NCBI RefSeq assembly: GCF_011090185.1
Contig: NZ_JAAFGS010000016.1
Location: 1-40,942, forward strand
DNA length: 40,942 nucleotides
Origin: Saccharibacillus alkalitolerans
GTDB lineage: Bacteria; Bacillota; Bacilli; Paenibacillales; Paenibacillaceae
Reading direction: 5' to 3'
Numbering within the stretch: position 1 is the first letter of the stretch; each line of letters starts with the position of its first letter. Positions 17,633 to 25,486 of this stretch are shown here, in pieces. The notes beneath the pieces are model-generated. The model worked only from the letters and a program-made list of their open reading frames with translations, ran no database searches and was not told the origin of the DNA. Position numbers and translations under genes: made by a program.

Positions 17633-18472
17633 TCATGTCAGCCGTGCCCGTTCTTCAAGCAGATGACGAGTGAATTCGGAAAATTCGGCATTCAATTCAT
17701 TCAAATGGTCCGTCAGGCTGCTGAATTCCCCCAGTAGATGGGCCTGCTCGTTGGAAGCGTCGGAAATCGAAGAAATCTCCTGTTCCATGCGCAGAATGCT
17801 GCCCTGCACGTTATTGAGCGCCTGCTCGATGCTCTGCGTCGCCTTTTTCGTGTCGACGGACAGTTTGCGTACTTCGCTCGCCACCACCTGGAATCCGGCG
17901 CCCAGCTCTCCGACACGGGCCGCCTCGATGGCCGCGTTCAGCCCCAGCATATTGGTCTGTTCCGAAATCTCCCGGATAAAAGAGGTAACCTTGTTGACTT
18001 CCCGGGCGTCGGTAACGGCGCGGCCGGAGTTTTCGCGAATTTCCGTCGTCGCGGCGGCGAGCTGCTGGGACTGTGCCGCGATGGAAGCGACGAAATCGGT
18101 CAGCGAGCGGCTGACGGCTTCCATTCGGTCGCCGAAGCCCTGCAAAAACTCTTCGTTTTTCATCGTATACGCGACGGCAAGCGCGCCCACGACCTTTCCG
18201 TCTTCGCCGAACACCGGGATGCCTTTGGCCTCCAGCTCAGCGCCGTAGGCCGAAGCCGGAAGCCGCGTGCTGGACAGCTGTCCGCTCAGCGCCTTTTTCA
18301 GATTGGCATCGTCGGCAGGAATCGGCGTACCCGCGCTCAGGCCGAAATCCAGATCGGAAGAAGGCGCATAATACAAAAACTTCTCCCTGTCGGTAATGCC
18401 GATCATGAAATCTTCTTTCGTCATTTTTTTCAAGTAAGGGATGCTGAGTACGAGTGCGTCTAGAATGTTCAC
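17633..18472 (-). CDS. Soluble methyl-accepting chemotaxis-type protein (YfmS-like)
   Basis: Cytoplasmic chemoreceptor-like protein of 279 aa with no membrane segment. Residues 1-110 form a PAS/Cache-like sensor module ([22 protein letters not shown], then a [13 protein letters not shown] strand). From about 115 a coiled-coil signalling domain follows, with the hairpin tip region [21 protein letters not shown] that contacts CheA and CheW. The layout resembles YfmS of Bacillus subtilis, a soluble receptor. The start is GTG at 18472, with GAGGGAAACCCC upstream. No che or flagellar gene is nearby, so it must act with a distant CheA. Ligand unknown. Confidence 0.85.
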   Translation of the reverse strand: MNILDALVLSIPYLKKMTKEDFMIGITDREKFLYYAPSSDLDFGLSAGTPIPADDANLKKALSGQLSSTRLPASAYGAELEAKGIPVFGEDGKVVGALAVAYTMKNEEFLQGFGDRMEAVSRSLTDFVASIAAQSQQLAAATTEIRENSGRAVTDAREVNKVTSFIREISEQTNMLGLNAAIEAARVGELGAGFQVVASEVRKLSVDTKKATQSIEQALNNVQGSILRMEQEISSISDASNEQAHLLGEFSSLTDHLNELNAEFSEFTRHLLEERARLT

Positions 18473-18655
18473 GGGGTTTCCCTCTTTCCGTAGGCGAGAT
18501 CGTTATGCAAAAATGAATTTAGTCGGTCACTATTTAATTTCGTCAGATAAGCCTCTTTTTTAAAGAGGAACTCCGTAAAAAGAAAGGTTCTTCCTAAATT
18601 TCATGATCCGACGGAAAATAATGGGCGAAATCCTCACTCTACGTAAGATTCATGA

Positions 18656-18705
18656 TATAATTAAAAAGATAAAGGGAACTTGCAAGACGCCTTTCCTATG
18701 GAAAG
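18656..18705 (+). promoter_or_regulatory. -10 box and small palindrome before the HxlR gene
   Basis: TATAAT at 18656-18661 is a perfect -10 box with a poor -35. The palindrome CTTTCCTATGGAAAG (18691-18705) lies between it and the GGAGGTGAAC ribosome site. It could be an autoregulatory operator of the HxlR-type protein; that is a guess. Confidence 0.35.
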
Positions 18706-18720
18706 TCTGGAGGTGAACAT

Positions 18721-19116
18721 ATGAAAAATTCAACGCTTTGTCCCCGTTTCGAGAGAGGGATGCAGATTTTGTCGCAGCGCTGGAACGGCCTGATCATTTA
18801 TCGCCTGCTGTCGGGTCCGCAGCGTTTCTGCAATATCCAGTCGGCTTTTCCGGTGAGCGGCCGCCTGCTGTCCGAACGGCTGAAGGATCTCGAGAAAGAA
18901 GGGATCGTCGTACGCCACGTCTATGCCGAGACTCCGGTCCGGATCGAATACGAATTGACGGAAAAAGGACGCGCGCTTCAATCGACCATCGAATGCATTC
19001 AAGGCTGGTCGGACGAATGGATCAACGAACCGCAGAACGAAGACATCGAAGAACAAGCGCTTCATGCGGCAGAGCAGGAGTGCGAAGAAGCTTCGGCCGG
19101 CTTAAAGGCCGAATAG
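18721..19116 (+). CDS. HxlR-family redox regulator, YodB-like
   Basis: Winged-helix regulator of 131 aa. The N-terminal block CPRFERGMQILSQRWNGLII matches, from memory, YodB of Bacillus subtilis, including the cysteine near the N-terminus (Cys7 here, Cys6 in YodB). YodB senses diamide and quinones through this cysteine and represses azoreductase and nitroreductase genes. Further conserved parts are GPQRFCNIQ, GRLLSERLKDLEKEGIV and the wing ETPVRIEYELTEKG. Other cysteines are at 37, 92 and 121, the last in a tail where YodB also has cysteines. The ribosome site GGAGGTGAACAT is excellent. No target gene is adjacent; autoregulation is likely. It ends in a strong terminator. Confidence 0.85.
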   Translation: MKNSTLCPRFERGMQILSQRWNGLIIYRLLSGPQRFCNIQSAFPVSGRLLSERLKDLEKEGIVVRHVYAETPVRIEYELTEKGRALQSTIECIQGWSDEWINEPQNEDIEEQALHAAEQECEEASAGLKAE

Positions 19117-19141
19117 GAGGTTCCGAGAGGAACCTCCTTTG
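19115..19141 (+). terminator. Intrinsic terminator of the HxlR-type gene
   Basis: AGGAGGTTCC and GGAACCTCCT form a perfect stem with a GAGA loop and a short T run. It overlaps the stop codon. Confidence 0.85.
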
Positions 19142-19164
19142 TATGTCTTCGGCTCCCAGGTCGC

Positions 19165-19314
19165 TCAAGAGGTCAGACGCCGCGCGGTTTTCGCCGCTTT
19201 TTCCGCATTTTCGGCTTTACGGATCCGAATGGCCAGCAGTTTGGCCAGATTATCTTTGGTTTGATCGTCGGTGACTCGGCTTAATTTGGTCCAAATGAAA
19301 CGGTCTATTGACAT
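19165..19314 (-). CDS. Small basic helical protein, 49 aa
   Basis: ATG at 19314 with AAGGAGATG eight bases upstream starts a 49-codon frame. Its start reads MSIDRFIWTKLSRVTDD; the rest is a single lysine/alanine/arginine-rich helix (LAKLLAIRIRKAENAEKAAKTARR). No cysteine, no signal peptide, no family recognised. The ribosome site and the helical composition are the only support. It follows the 121-aa gene on the same strand, 168 bp downstream, and converges with the HxlR-type gene. Confidence 0.55.
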   Translation of the reverse strand: MSIDRFIWTKLSRVTDDQTKDNLAKLLAIRIRKAENAEKAAKTARRLTS

Positions 19315-19482
19315 GCGTCTCATCTCCTTCGAATGGAAGAATGGAAAGTCGTTTTTGCGCGGACATACGGCTGCCGATTCTGATGCGATACGGGGTAGAT
19401 GTAAATAACCTCTTTTTTCCTATCGTGAACCGCCGATCCGGATGTAATATAGAGAAGAAAGACCACTATTTCCCATGTTTCT

Positions 19483-19848
19483 TCAGAACCCGTACATCCG
19501 TTCCGACTCCACTTCTTCGGCAAAAATCTCCAGGACGGGACGCATCGTCCACGACCCGATAAACGCGTATCGCGTGATTCCTTGTGCGCGGCCTTCCGGC
19601 CGCTCCTCAAGCAGTTCCGTCAGAAAGCCCGGGCTGCCCGGAATAAGCGGGATCTCTTCCGTAATCAGCGATTCCACTTCTTGTCCGGCCGAGTTGCGGT
19701 CCTGCACGCCGATCACTCCTTTGAAACGAAACACCGCCTTCGATCCGTCCCATGTCCTAAATTCGATTCTTGCCGCCGCTTCCAGGAGCAGTACCGATTC
19801 GATCGTCCCGTCGCTGAGTGAAACTTCTCCGATAAACAACTGCTCCAT
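19483..19848 (-). CDS. Uncharacterised protein, 121 aa
   Basis: Soluble acidic protein of 121 aa of unknown family. The first 60 residues alternate like a small beta barrel or sandwich (LFIGEVSLSDG, ARIEFRTWDGSKAVFRFKGVIGVQD). An acidic central segment (EVESLITEEIPLIPGSPGF) and a C-terminal strand/helix follow (RYAFIGSWTMRPVLEIFAEEVE). The start at 19848 has GAGAGGAAGAG at a rather long spacing. An upstream in-frame ATG at 19911 would add 21 unremarkable residues. It has no signal peptide. Nothing in the context suggests a role. Confidence 0.65.
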   Translation of the reverse strand: MEQLFIGEVSLSDGTIESVLLLEAAARIEFRTWDGSKAVFRFKGVIGVQDRNSAGQEVESLITEEIPLIPGSPGFLTELLEERPEGRAQGITRYAFIGSWTMRPVLEIFAEEVESERMYGF

Positions 19849-19955
19849 CGCTATCGCTCTTCCTCTCTTCTTCAAATCGTCTTCCGCGTATCCCGGTAAG
19901 AAGGTTAGCATAAATCCGCGGCTTTGCCTATGCTTTTCCGACCGCGTTTCCGCGC

Positions 19956-20001
19956 AAAAAAACCTTTATCGTCCAACCTGTCAGCCGGTCGATAAAGGTC
20001 T
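19956..20001 (-). terminator. Terminator of the polysaccharide operon
   Basis: On the minus strand, ACCTTTATCG and CGATAAAGGT form a perfect stem with an 18-base loop, followed by seven T. It is the first strong intrinsic terminator seen after the start of the 17-kb polysaccharide gene run and lies 33 bp after its last stop codon. Confidence 0.88.
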
Positions 20002-20033
20002 TTCTGCGCAGCCCCCTGCTTCGCCGCCGGCGA

Positions 20034-21287
20034 TCAGCCGATCTGCAGCGTCGTTTCTTCTTCCAATCCTTCGGCGCCTTCGTTCTTTTCGGCGGCCGGA
20101 AGCTCTCCGAATACTTCGTTAAAGATGGTATGGGCTTGAATTTCGGCCGTTACCGTTTTGATCTTGTCCGATTCGTCGTCGCGGCGCGCGAGCATCAAGT
20201 CGATCTTGCGCTCGATCTCCTGCTCCACATGCGCCAGGTCGCGCACGTCGAACATGTACTCTTTCTGTCCGAAGCGTCCCAGCAGTTCTTGATACTTGGT
20301 CGCCCATCCGAGCGCAAGCACCGGAATGCCGTCCTTGTAGGCGTGAATGATGGAATGATAGCGCGAAGCGATAATGAAACGGAACTGCTCCAAGATATGA
20401 TGAATCTCGATGCAGTCGTATTCGTTTTCCAGCAGAACGACCCGATCGTCGTTCGGATAGCTTTGCTTGATGCCTTTGCAGATCTCGAGATCTTCCGTCG
20501 AGTGGCGAAGCAGATAGACGTTCACGCCGCGCTTGAGCAGATGGTCCGTCATTTTGCGATACGCCTGCAGCAGATCTTCGCGCGAGCCGTACTTCATCGT
20601 TTTTACGTTGGGAACGATGCCGACGGAATTCTCTTTGACGACGACCCGCTCGTTCGGGTTGTAAGCGCCCGGCTTAAACAATACGTCCAGATCGTAAGCG
20701 CTGCTGCCCTGCAGAACGAGATCCATGGAACGCTTCAGGTTTTTGGTCGTGAAACGGCTCAAAAACTGCATGCCTTCGTCCTCGCGCGCATATATGTAAG
20801 TCGGATAAGTGATATATTTTTTGATCAGCGCCATGATCGCCGACTTATATTTGCTTTCGTAATTGAAAGGGCCGAACGATTGGGGCATCAGCACCATCGG
20901 TACTTTGTAGCGCTTAGCCAGCATGATGTTGACCAGATAATTGACGGAATGACGGATCGTGAACTGCGAGGACAGCGCGAATCCGCTGATGTCGATGATC
21001 ATGTCGGTGTCCTTCATGATTTGTTCCATTTGCGCCCGGGTCACGTTAACATGATTGGCGTTCGGAACCAGCTTGCCCAGCGTACCGAACAGGCCGCCCA
21101 ACATTTCGATCTTCAGCTTTTTGCCTATTTTAATGATATCGAAAGCGTAACCCCGATCGGGATCGATGCAGTTGACCAAAATTTCTTTGTCGGGATGACG
21201 CTTCTTGATTTCGTTGATAACCGTAAACGTCATCGCCTGCGCGCCTTTGTTCTCCATCTGTCCGCCTACAATCAAAATTTTGCTCAT
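20034..21287 (-). CDS. Polysaccharide pyruvyl transferase family protein
   Basis: Protein of 417 aa of the polysaccharide pyruvyl transferase family (CsaB/WcaK type), which transfers pyruvate from phosphoenolpyruvate to a sugar to form a ketal. The N-terminus has the family pattern KILIVGGQMENKGAQAM. The centre has DISGFAL and PQSFGPFN. The C-terminal part has the conserved SRYHSIIHAYKDGIPVLALG segment with the catalytic-region His. No signal peptide, so modification takes place on the cytoplasmic lipid-linked intermediate. ATG with AAGGGG upstream. Last gene of the operon. Pyruvylation adds negative charge; in SLH-bearing bacteria it also creates the SLH ligand. Confidence 0.88.
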   Translation of the reverse strand: MSKILIVGGQMENKGAQAMTFTVINEIKKRHPDKEILVNCIDPDRGYAFDIIKIGKKLKIEMLGGLFGTLGKLVPNANHVNVTRAQMEQIMKDTDMIIDISGFALSSQFTIRHSVNYLVNIMLAKRYKVPMVLMPQSFGPFNYESKYKSAIMALIKKYITYPTYIYAREDEGMQFLSRFTTKNLKRSMDLVLQGSSAYDLDVLFKPGAYNPNERVVVKENSVGIVPNVKTMKYGSREDLLQAYRKMTDHLLKRGVNVYLLRHSTEDLEICKGIKQSYPNDDRVVLLENEYDCIEIHHILEQFRFIIASRYHSIIHAYKDGIPVLALGWATKYQELLGRFGQKEYMFDVRDLAHVEQEIERKIDLMLARRDDESDKIKTVTAEIQAHTIFNEVFGELPAAEKNEGAEGLEEETTLQIG

Positions 21288-21338
21288 CCGTTCGCAGCCC
21301 CTTTTTTGTCATTTGGTCTTCGTTCCGGCAGGCATCAT

Positions 21339-22058
21339 TCAGTAAGGTTTATGATAATAGGACACCGGATTGGCAATCGCCGCGTCGATTTCCTTTCGTA
21401 CCGAGTGGTACCCGATCGCAAACTGTTCCAGCGCAGGATTCCACTTTTTGTATTCGTTCAGCGAAGCGACGACGGAGTCCCGATTGCTCTCCGGCCGTTC
21501 TTTCAGCACTTCGAGTCCGCGGCGGGCTTTCTTCGCCTGCCTCAAGTTGTACGGCTCGATATACAAACGCAGATCGGCTATTTTGTCCTGTCGATACAAG
21601 TTGAGCGCCGCCGTCCCCATATTCGCATGGTCGCGGTGATTGCCGCCGAGGTCGGTAAACGTCTTTACCCTCGCTCCGTCGTATCGGTCCGCATACTCGC
21701 GGATCAGCGCTTCGCAGTCTTCGACCGTCGTCGTCCCGTCCTGCAGCCGCTGCACGACGTGCACATGTTCCGGCGGCAGCCCGAGTGCACGGCAGGAACG
21801 CAAAAATTCGTCGTTGCGGCAGCGAACCAAATCGGAACGGTCCAGCGGGGCATAGCCTTCGGCTTTCGGTTCCAGCATCTTGCGATGCATATTGCTTTTC
21901 GTTTCGCCGTTCAACTGCCGAACGACGTTGGAAGACGAACCGTCGGTGTATAAAATAACATGACACTCGTCGCCGACATTAAGGTGGTTGCGAATGCCCG
22001 CCCCGAACGTAAGCGCTTCATCATCCTGGTGGGGAATGAAAAACAGATTGACCGCCAT
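21339..22058 (-). CDS. PIG-L family N-acetylglucosaminyl deacetylase-like protein
   Basis: Zinc-dependent deacetylase of 239 aa. The metal motif near the N-terminus reads FFIPHQDDEAL, with Gln where the family usually has Pro, keeping the His and both Asp. The second ligand region is DLGGNHRDHANMGTAALN, with two histidines. Members remove the acetyl group from GlcNAc-containing conjugates. In this operon the natural substrate would be an N-acetylhexosamine in the repeat unit or its lipid-linked form. The start at 22058 has AAGGAC upstream and begins the fold directly. It is 51 bp ahead of the pyruvyl transferase gene. Confidence 0.82.
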   Translation of the reverse strand: MAVNLFFIPHQDDEALTFGAGIRNHLNVGDECHVILYTDGSSSNVVRQLNGETKSNMHRKMLEPKAEGYAPLDRSDLVRCRNDEFLRSCRALGLPPEHVHVVQRLQDGTTTVEDCEALIREYADRYDGARVKTFTDLGGNHRDHANMGTAALNLYRQDKIADLRLYIEPYNLRQAKKARRGLEVLKERPESNRDSVVASLNEYKKWNPALEQFAIGYHSVRKEIDAAIANPVSYYHKPY

Positions 22059-22080
22059 TGCCGTCCTTCCCTTCGCTTCT

Positions 22081-23061
22081 TCATGAATTCTCGTTTTGCA
22101 GCTGCTGCGCGAGTTTTTCCCGGATGCGCGCCTTCTCCGCTTCATCCACCATATAATAGTAGATTCCGCCGATCCGTTTTCCGCCGCCCCGCACTTCGTC
22201 TTTGTCGACCGTCTCGATCTCCGTGCGGTACTTGGTCACGATATCCATCATGTCATCCTTGGTAAGATTTGTTTTGACGTTATCTTTGACCGCGTCCAAC
22301 AGCGAATTGACCTTGGTCAAATTCGAAATGTTTTTGCCTTTTTCGATCAGGGCGGACAGCACCAGCTGCTGCCGGTCGTTGCGGCCGATATCCCCTTTCG
22401 GGTCGTCGTATCGCATCCGCGAATACATCAACGCCTCGTGGCCGTTCATCTCGATCGGTCCTTTGACATAATCCGTGCCTTCGAAGTTGAATTCGAACGG
22501 ATTATCCACGGTTACGCCGCCCAAAATATCGATGATCCGCTCCAGCCCTTCCATGTTGACTTTGACGTAATAATCCACGGGCACGCCCAGAAACTGCTCG
22601 ATCGTATCGACCGACATATTCACGCCGCCGAACGCATAGGCATGATTGATCTTGTCCACGGTGCCCCGACCCGCGATCTCCGTTCGCGTATCGCGCGGAA
22701 TGTTGAACATGAGAATCGAACGCTTTTCCGGATTCACCGCCAGCATCATGATGGCATCCGAACGCCCCGTATCGTTCTCCCGTTCGTCGACCCCGAGCAC
22801 CAGCAGATTGAACGGCTTTTTCTCGCTCAGGTCGGCCGGCAGTTCCTGCACCGCGCGCTGCGCGCCGGACGTGCCGACGGAAGCGGTCAGAGCGCCTCCG
22901 CCGGCCGGATCGGTCGCTCCGATCGCGATATCCGATTCAAGCGGCTCATAGATCGATTCCATCGTATCGACGACCGGGCGATAAATCGAATAGGCGTAGC
23001 CGCCGAGGCCGATAGCCAGAACGGCGGCGCCGGATAGCGCAATCTTCGCCCAACGTCTCAT
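22081..23061 (-). CDS. LytR-CpsA-Psr (LCP) family transferase
   Basis: Membrane-anchored protein of 326 aa with one N-terminal signal-anchor (about 5-27) and an extracytoplasmic LCP domain. Diagnostic stretches are LLVLGVDERENDTGRSDAIM, FNIPRDTRTEI, DKINHAYAFGG and the ILGGVTVDNPFEF block; the Arg and Asp positions that bind the polyprenyl pyrophosphate are kept. LCP enzymes move lipid-linked polymers onto peptidoglycan, or onto protein glycan acceptors. The ATG overlaps the manC stop codon (ATGA), so translation is coupled. Its presence suggests that at least part of the polymer is wall-linked rather than free slime. Confidence 0.92.
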   Translation of the reverse strand: MRRWAKIALSGAAVLAIGLGGYAYSIYRPVVDTMESIYEPLESDIAIGATDPAGGGALTASVGTSGAQRAVQELPADLSEKKPFNLLVLGVDERENDTGRSDAIMMLAVNPEKRSILMFNIPRDTRTEIAGRGTVDKINHAYAFGGVNMSVDTIEQFLGVPVDYYVKVNMEGLERIIDILGGVTVDNPFEFNFEGTDYVKGPIEMNGHEALMYSRMRYDDPKGDIGRNDRQQLVLSALIEKGKNISNLTKVNSLLDAVKDNVKTNLTKDDMMDIVTKYRTEIETVDKDEVRGGGKRIGGIYYYMVDEAEKARIREKLAQQLQNENS

Positions 23062-24455
23062 AGAGCGCTTCGGCCGGAAGCGGCCGCCTGCGCGCCGCTT
23101 CCCACGCAGTGGCGTTCGATATCGTTCCAGCTGCTGAACATTTCTTCGAAATCCTCTTCTTGAACGATTTCGCCCTTTTGAACTTCGATGTATTCCATAT
23201 CGCGAAAGGCTTTCAAGCAATGGTAAGTCCCCGGTTCGATCGTCACGACATCGCCCGCTTTGACCGGCGTAATGGAACCTTCCTTCACCAGAATGCCCTC
23301 GCCGCTGATAATCGTCCATGTATCCGTCCGGTGAATATGCTTGCGGTAGCCCAGGTTCCGGCCCGCGCCAAGCCCGATCCGCTTCGTCAGCACTTCCGTG
23401 CCGTCTCCGAACTTGGAGTAATCGAGCACCCGGTACCAGCCCCAGCGCCGCTCTTCGTACATCGGACGCTGCCCGCCTTCGATCATGTCCTTGACGCGCG
23501 GGCTTGCCGCCTTGTCCGAGACCAGGATGCCGTCCGGGCTGACCGCGACGATCGCATCGGAAATGCCGATGATCGTAACCGGTATGTCCAGTTCGTTGAT
23601 CAGATGCGTATTGGAAGAATCGTCGCTGATGCTGCCGTTGCCGATGTGGCGAAGCCCCATGTTTTCCGTCAGCGTGTTCCAGGTTCCGAGGTCCTTCCAA
23701 TAACCGTCGTAAGGAATGACCGCGATATGCGGCTCTTTTTCCACGACCGCATAGTCGAAACTGATCTTCTCCAGCGACGCGTAGCGGGACAGCAGTTCTT
23801 CGTATTGGATCGGCATCCCTTCGCGCAGCAGCGTGTCCATCATATATCCCAGCTTGAACGCGAAGACGCCGCAGTTCCACAGGGCGCCCTGCTCGATCAG
23901 GCGCTCCGCCCGCTCTTCGCTCGGCTTCTCCGTAAAGCGCCCTACCTTCTGATAACCGCCGGCATTATCGGACGCTTCGGGCACGATATAGCCGTACTTG
24001 GACGACGGATAGGTCGGGTTAACGCCCATGAGCGCCATTTTGGCTCCGGAATGGTGCAGAGCCTTCTCCAGGTCGCGGATTCGGTCGAAGAAGCGGTCGT
24101 CGACATAAGGGTCGACCGGCAGAATGCATACCGTTTCGTCCAAGCTGACTCCCTGTCCATACAAATACGAAGCGGCCAGCGCGATCGCCGGGAAGGTATC
24201 CCGGCGTTCCGGCTCGACGATGATCGGCACGCCGCCAAGCTGATTTTGCAAAATCTCGACCTGCACCTTGCTTGTCGCGATAACCGTCGAATCGGCCAGG
24301 CCCGCACCTTTGATTTGCCCCCAGACTCGCTGCACCATCGACTCCATCTCGCCTCGTTCGTTCTCCAACACTTTCAGAAACTGCTTCGATCTGGCGTCGT
24401 TCGATAACGGCCACAGCCGCTTGCCCGAGCCTCCGGACAACAATACCAATTTCAT
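23058..24455 (-). CDS. manC: Mannose-1-phosphate guanylyltransferase with C-terminal cupin domain
   Basis: Cytoplasmic nucleotidyltransferase of 465 aa, making GDP-mannose from mannose-1-phosphate and GTP. The start reads MKLVLLSGGSGKRLWPLSND with the nucleotide-binding GGSGKRLWP. Later landmarks are VEPERRDTFPAIALAA, FTEKPS, WNCGVFAFK and the ELLSRYASLEKISFDYAV region. From about residue 330 a cupin follows (RKHIHRTDTWTIISGEGIL, then VTIEPGTYHCL), as in bifunctional ManC with mannose-6-phosphate isomerase activity. Start at 24455 with TGGAGGGG upstream. Confidence 0.92.
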   Translation of the reverse strand: MKLVLLSGGSGKRLWPLSNDARSKQFLKVLENERGEMESMVQRVWGQIKGAGLADSTVIATSKVQVEILQNQLGGVPIIVEPERRDTFPAIALAASYLYGQGVSLDETVCILPVDPYVDDRFFDRIRDLEKALHHSGAKMALMGVNPTYPSSKYGYIVPEASDNAGGYQKVGRFTEKPSEERAERLIEQGALWNCGVFAFKLGYMMDTLLREGMPIQYEELLSRYASLEKISFDYAVVEKEPHIAVIPYDGYWKDLGTWNTLTENMGLRHIGNGSISDDSSNTHLINELDIPVTIIGISDAIVAVSPDGILVSDKAASPRVKDMIEGGQRPMYEERRWGWYRVLDYSKFGDGTEVLTKRIGLGAGRNLGYRKHIHRTDTWTIISGEGILVKEGSITPVKAGDVVTIEPGTYHCLKAFRDMEYIEVQKGEIVQEEDFEEMFSSWNDIERHCVGSGAQAAASGRSAL

Positions 24456-24517
24456 GCTTGCCCCTCCATTCTGTCGATTCGATTCGGTGATGTCCAATCT
24501 TTCGCAGCGTTGCGCTT

Positions 24518-25426
24518 TTAAACGATTTTAAGATTTTCCTTTTTCTCGGCTGTCGCGGCGGGATTAACCAGACTTTCCAGCAGATAGTCGCGCAGTTCGT
24601 CGCCCAGTCCTTCGCGCTTCAGCGCAAAGTCGACGTTGGCTTTCAAGTAGCCGATCTTGCTGCCGACGTCGTAGAGCTGGCCGTCGTAACGGAAGCTGTA
24701 CATCTGCGACAGCTGAGCGAGCTTTTTGAGCGCGTCCGTCAGCTGGATCTCGCCGCCGACGCCCGCCGTCTGATTTTCCAAGATGTCCATGATTTCCGGT
24801 TCGAGAATGTAACGACCGATCATGGCGAGGTTGGACGGAGGGTCTACCTTCGGCTTTTCCACCAGATCCGTAATCAGGTTCAGGTTGTCGGACAGTTTGT
24901 CCCCCTTGATGACGCCGTAGCTGCTGACGTCCTTCCAAGGCACCTCTTCGACCGCGATCATATTGCCGCCGGTCCGCTCCTGCTCGTCCATCATCTGTTT
25001 GAGGCACGGTACTTTGCTGTCGATGATCATATCGCCGAGCAGCACCGCGAACGGTTCGTTATTGATGAATTTGCGGGCGCACCAGATGGCATGTCCGAGA
25101 CCGAGAGGCTCTTTTTGACGAACGCAGTGGATTTCGACCAGGTTGGTCACTTCACGCACGATGCTGAGCAGCTCTTCTTTATTTTTTTCTTCCAAATCGG
25201 CTTCCAGCTCTATGTTTTTGTCGAAATGATCCTCGATGGCCCGCTTGCTTCGGCCCGTCACGATAATGATGTCTTCGATTCCCGAAGACATGGCTTCTTC
25301 GACAATGTACTGAATCGTCGGCTTATCCACGATCGGCAGCATTTCTTTAGGCATCGCTTTCGTTGCGGGCAAAAATCTCGTTCCAAGACCTGCTGCCGGG
25401 ATGATCGCTTTTTTGACTTTACTCAT
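24518..25426 (-). CDS. galU: UTP-glucose-1-phosphate uridylyltransferase
   Basis: GalU/GtaB of 302 aa, forming UDP-glucose. The N-terminal signature is IIPAAGLGTRFLPATKAMPK (positions 8-27) with the catalytic region Lys. LGLGHAIWCARKFI and LLGDMIID hold the UDP site; LVEKPKVDPPSNLAMIGRYI and GGEIQLTDAL are typical of the family. ATG at 25426 with AAAGGAGGGCATCAAC. Within the operon it feeds the UDP-glucose dehydrogenase and the initiating transferase. A second housekeeping copy elsewhere in the genome is likely, since EPS loci often carry their own. Confidence 0.95.
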   Translation of the reverse strand: MSKVKKAIIPAAGLGTRFLPATKAMPKEMLPIVDKPTIQYIVEEAMSSGIEDIIIVTGRSKRAIEDHFDKNIELEADLEEKNKEELLSIVREVTNLVEIHCVRQKEPLGLGHAIWCARKFINNEPFAVLLGDMIIDSKVPCLKQMMDEQERTGGNMIAVEEVPWKDVSSYGVIKGDKLSDNLNLITDLVEKPKVDPPSNLAMIGRYILEPEIMDILENQTAGVGGEIQLTDALKKLAQLSQMYSFRYDGQLYDVGSKIGYLKANVDFALKREGLGDELRDYLLESLVNPAATAEKKENLKIV

Positions 25427-25486
25427 GTTGATGCCCTCCTTTGGTTGTATGAAGCGAGAATGTAAACTTCTTTGACACGTCCGCCG

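Noticed and set aside
23062..23880. Upstream extension of the LCP frame to 599 codons
   Set aside because: It runs through manC in another frame. The ATG overlapping the manC stop begins the signal-anchor.
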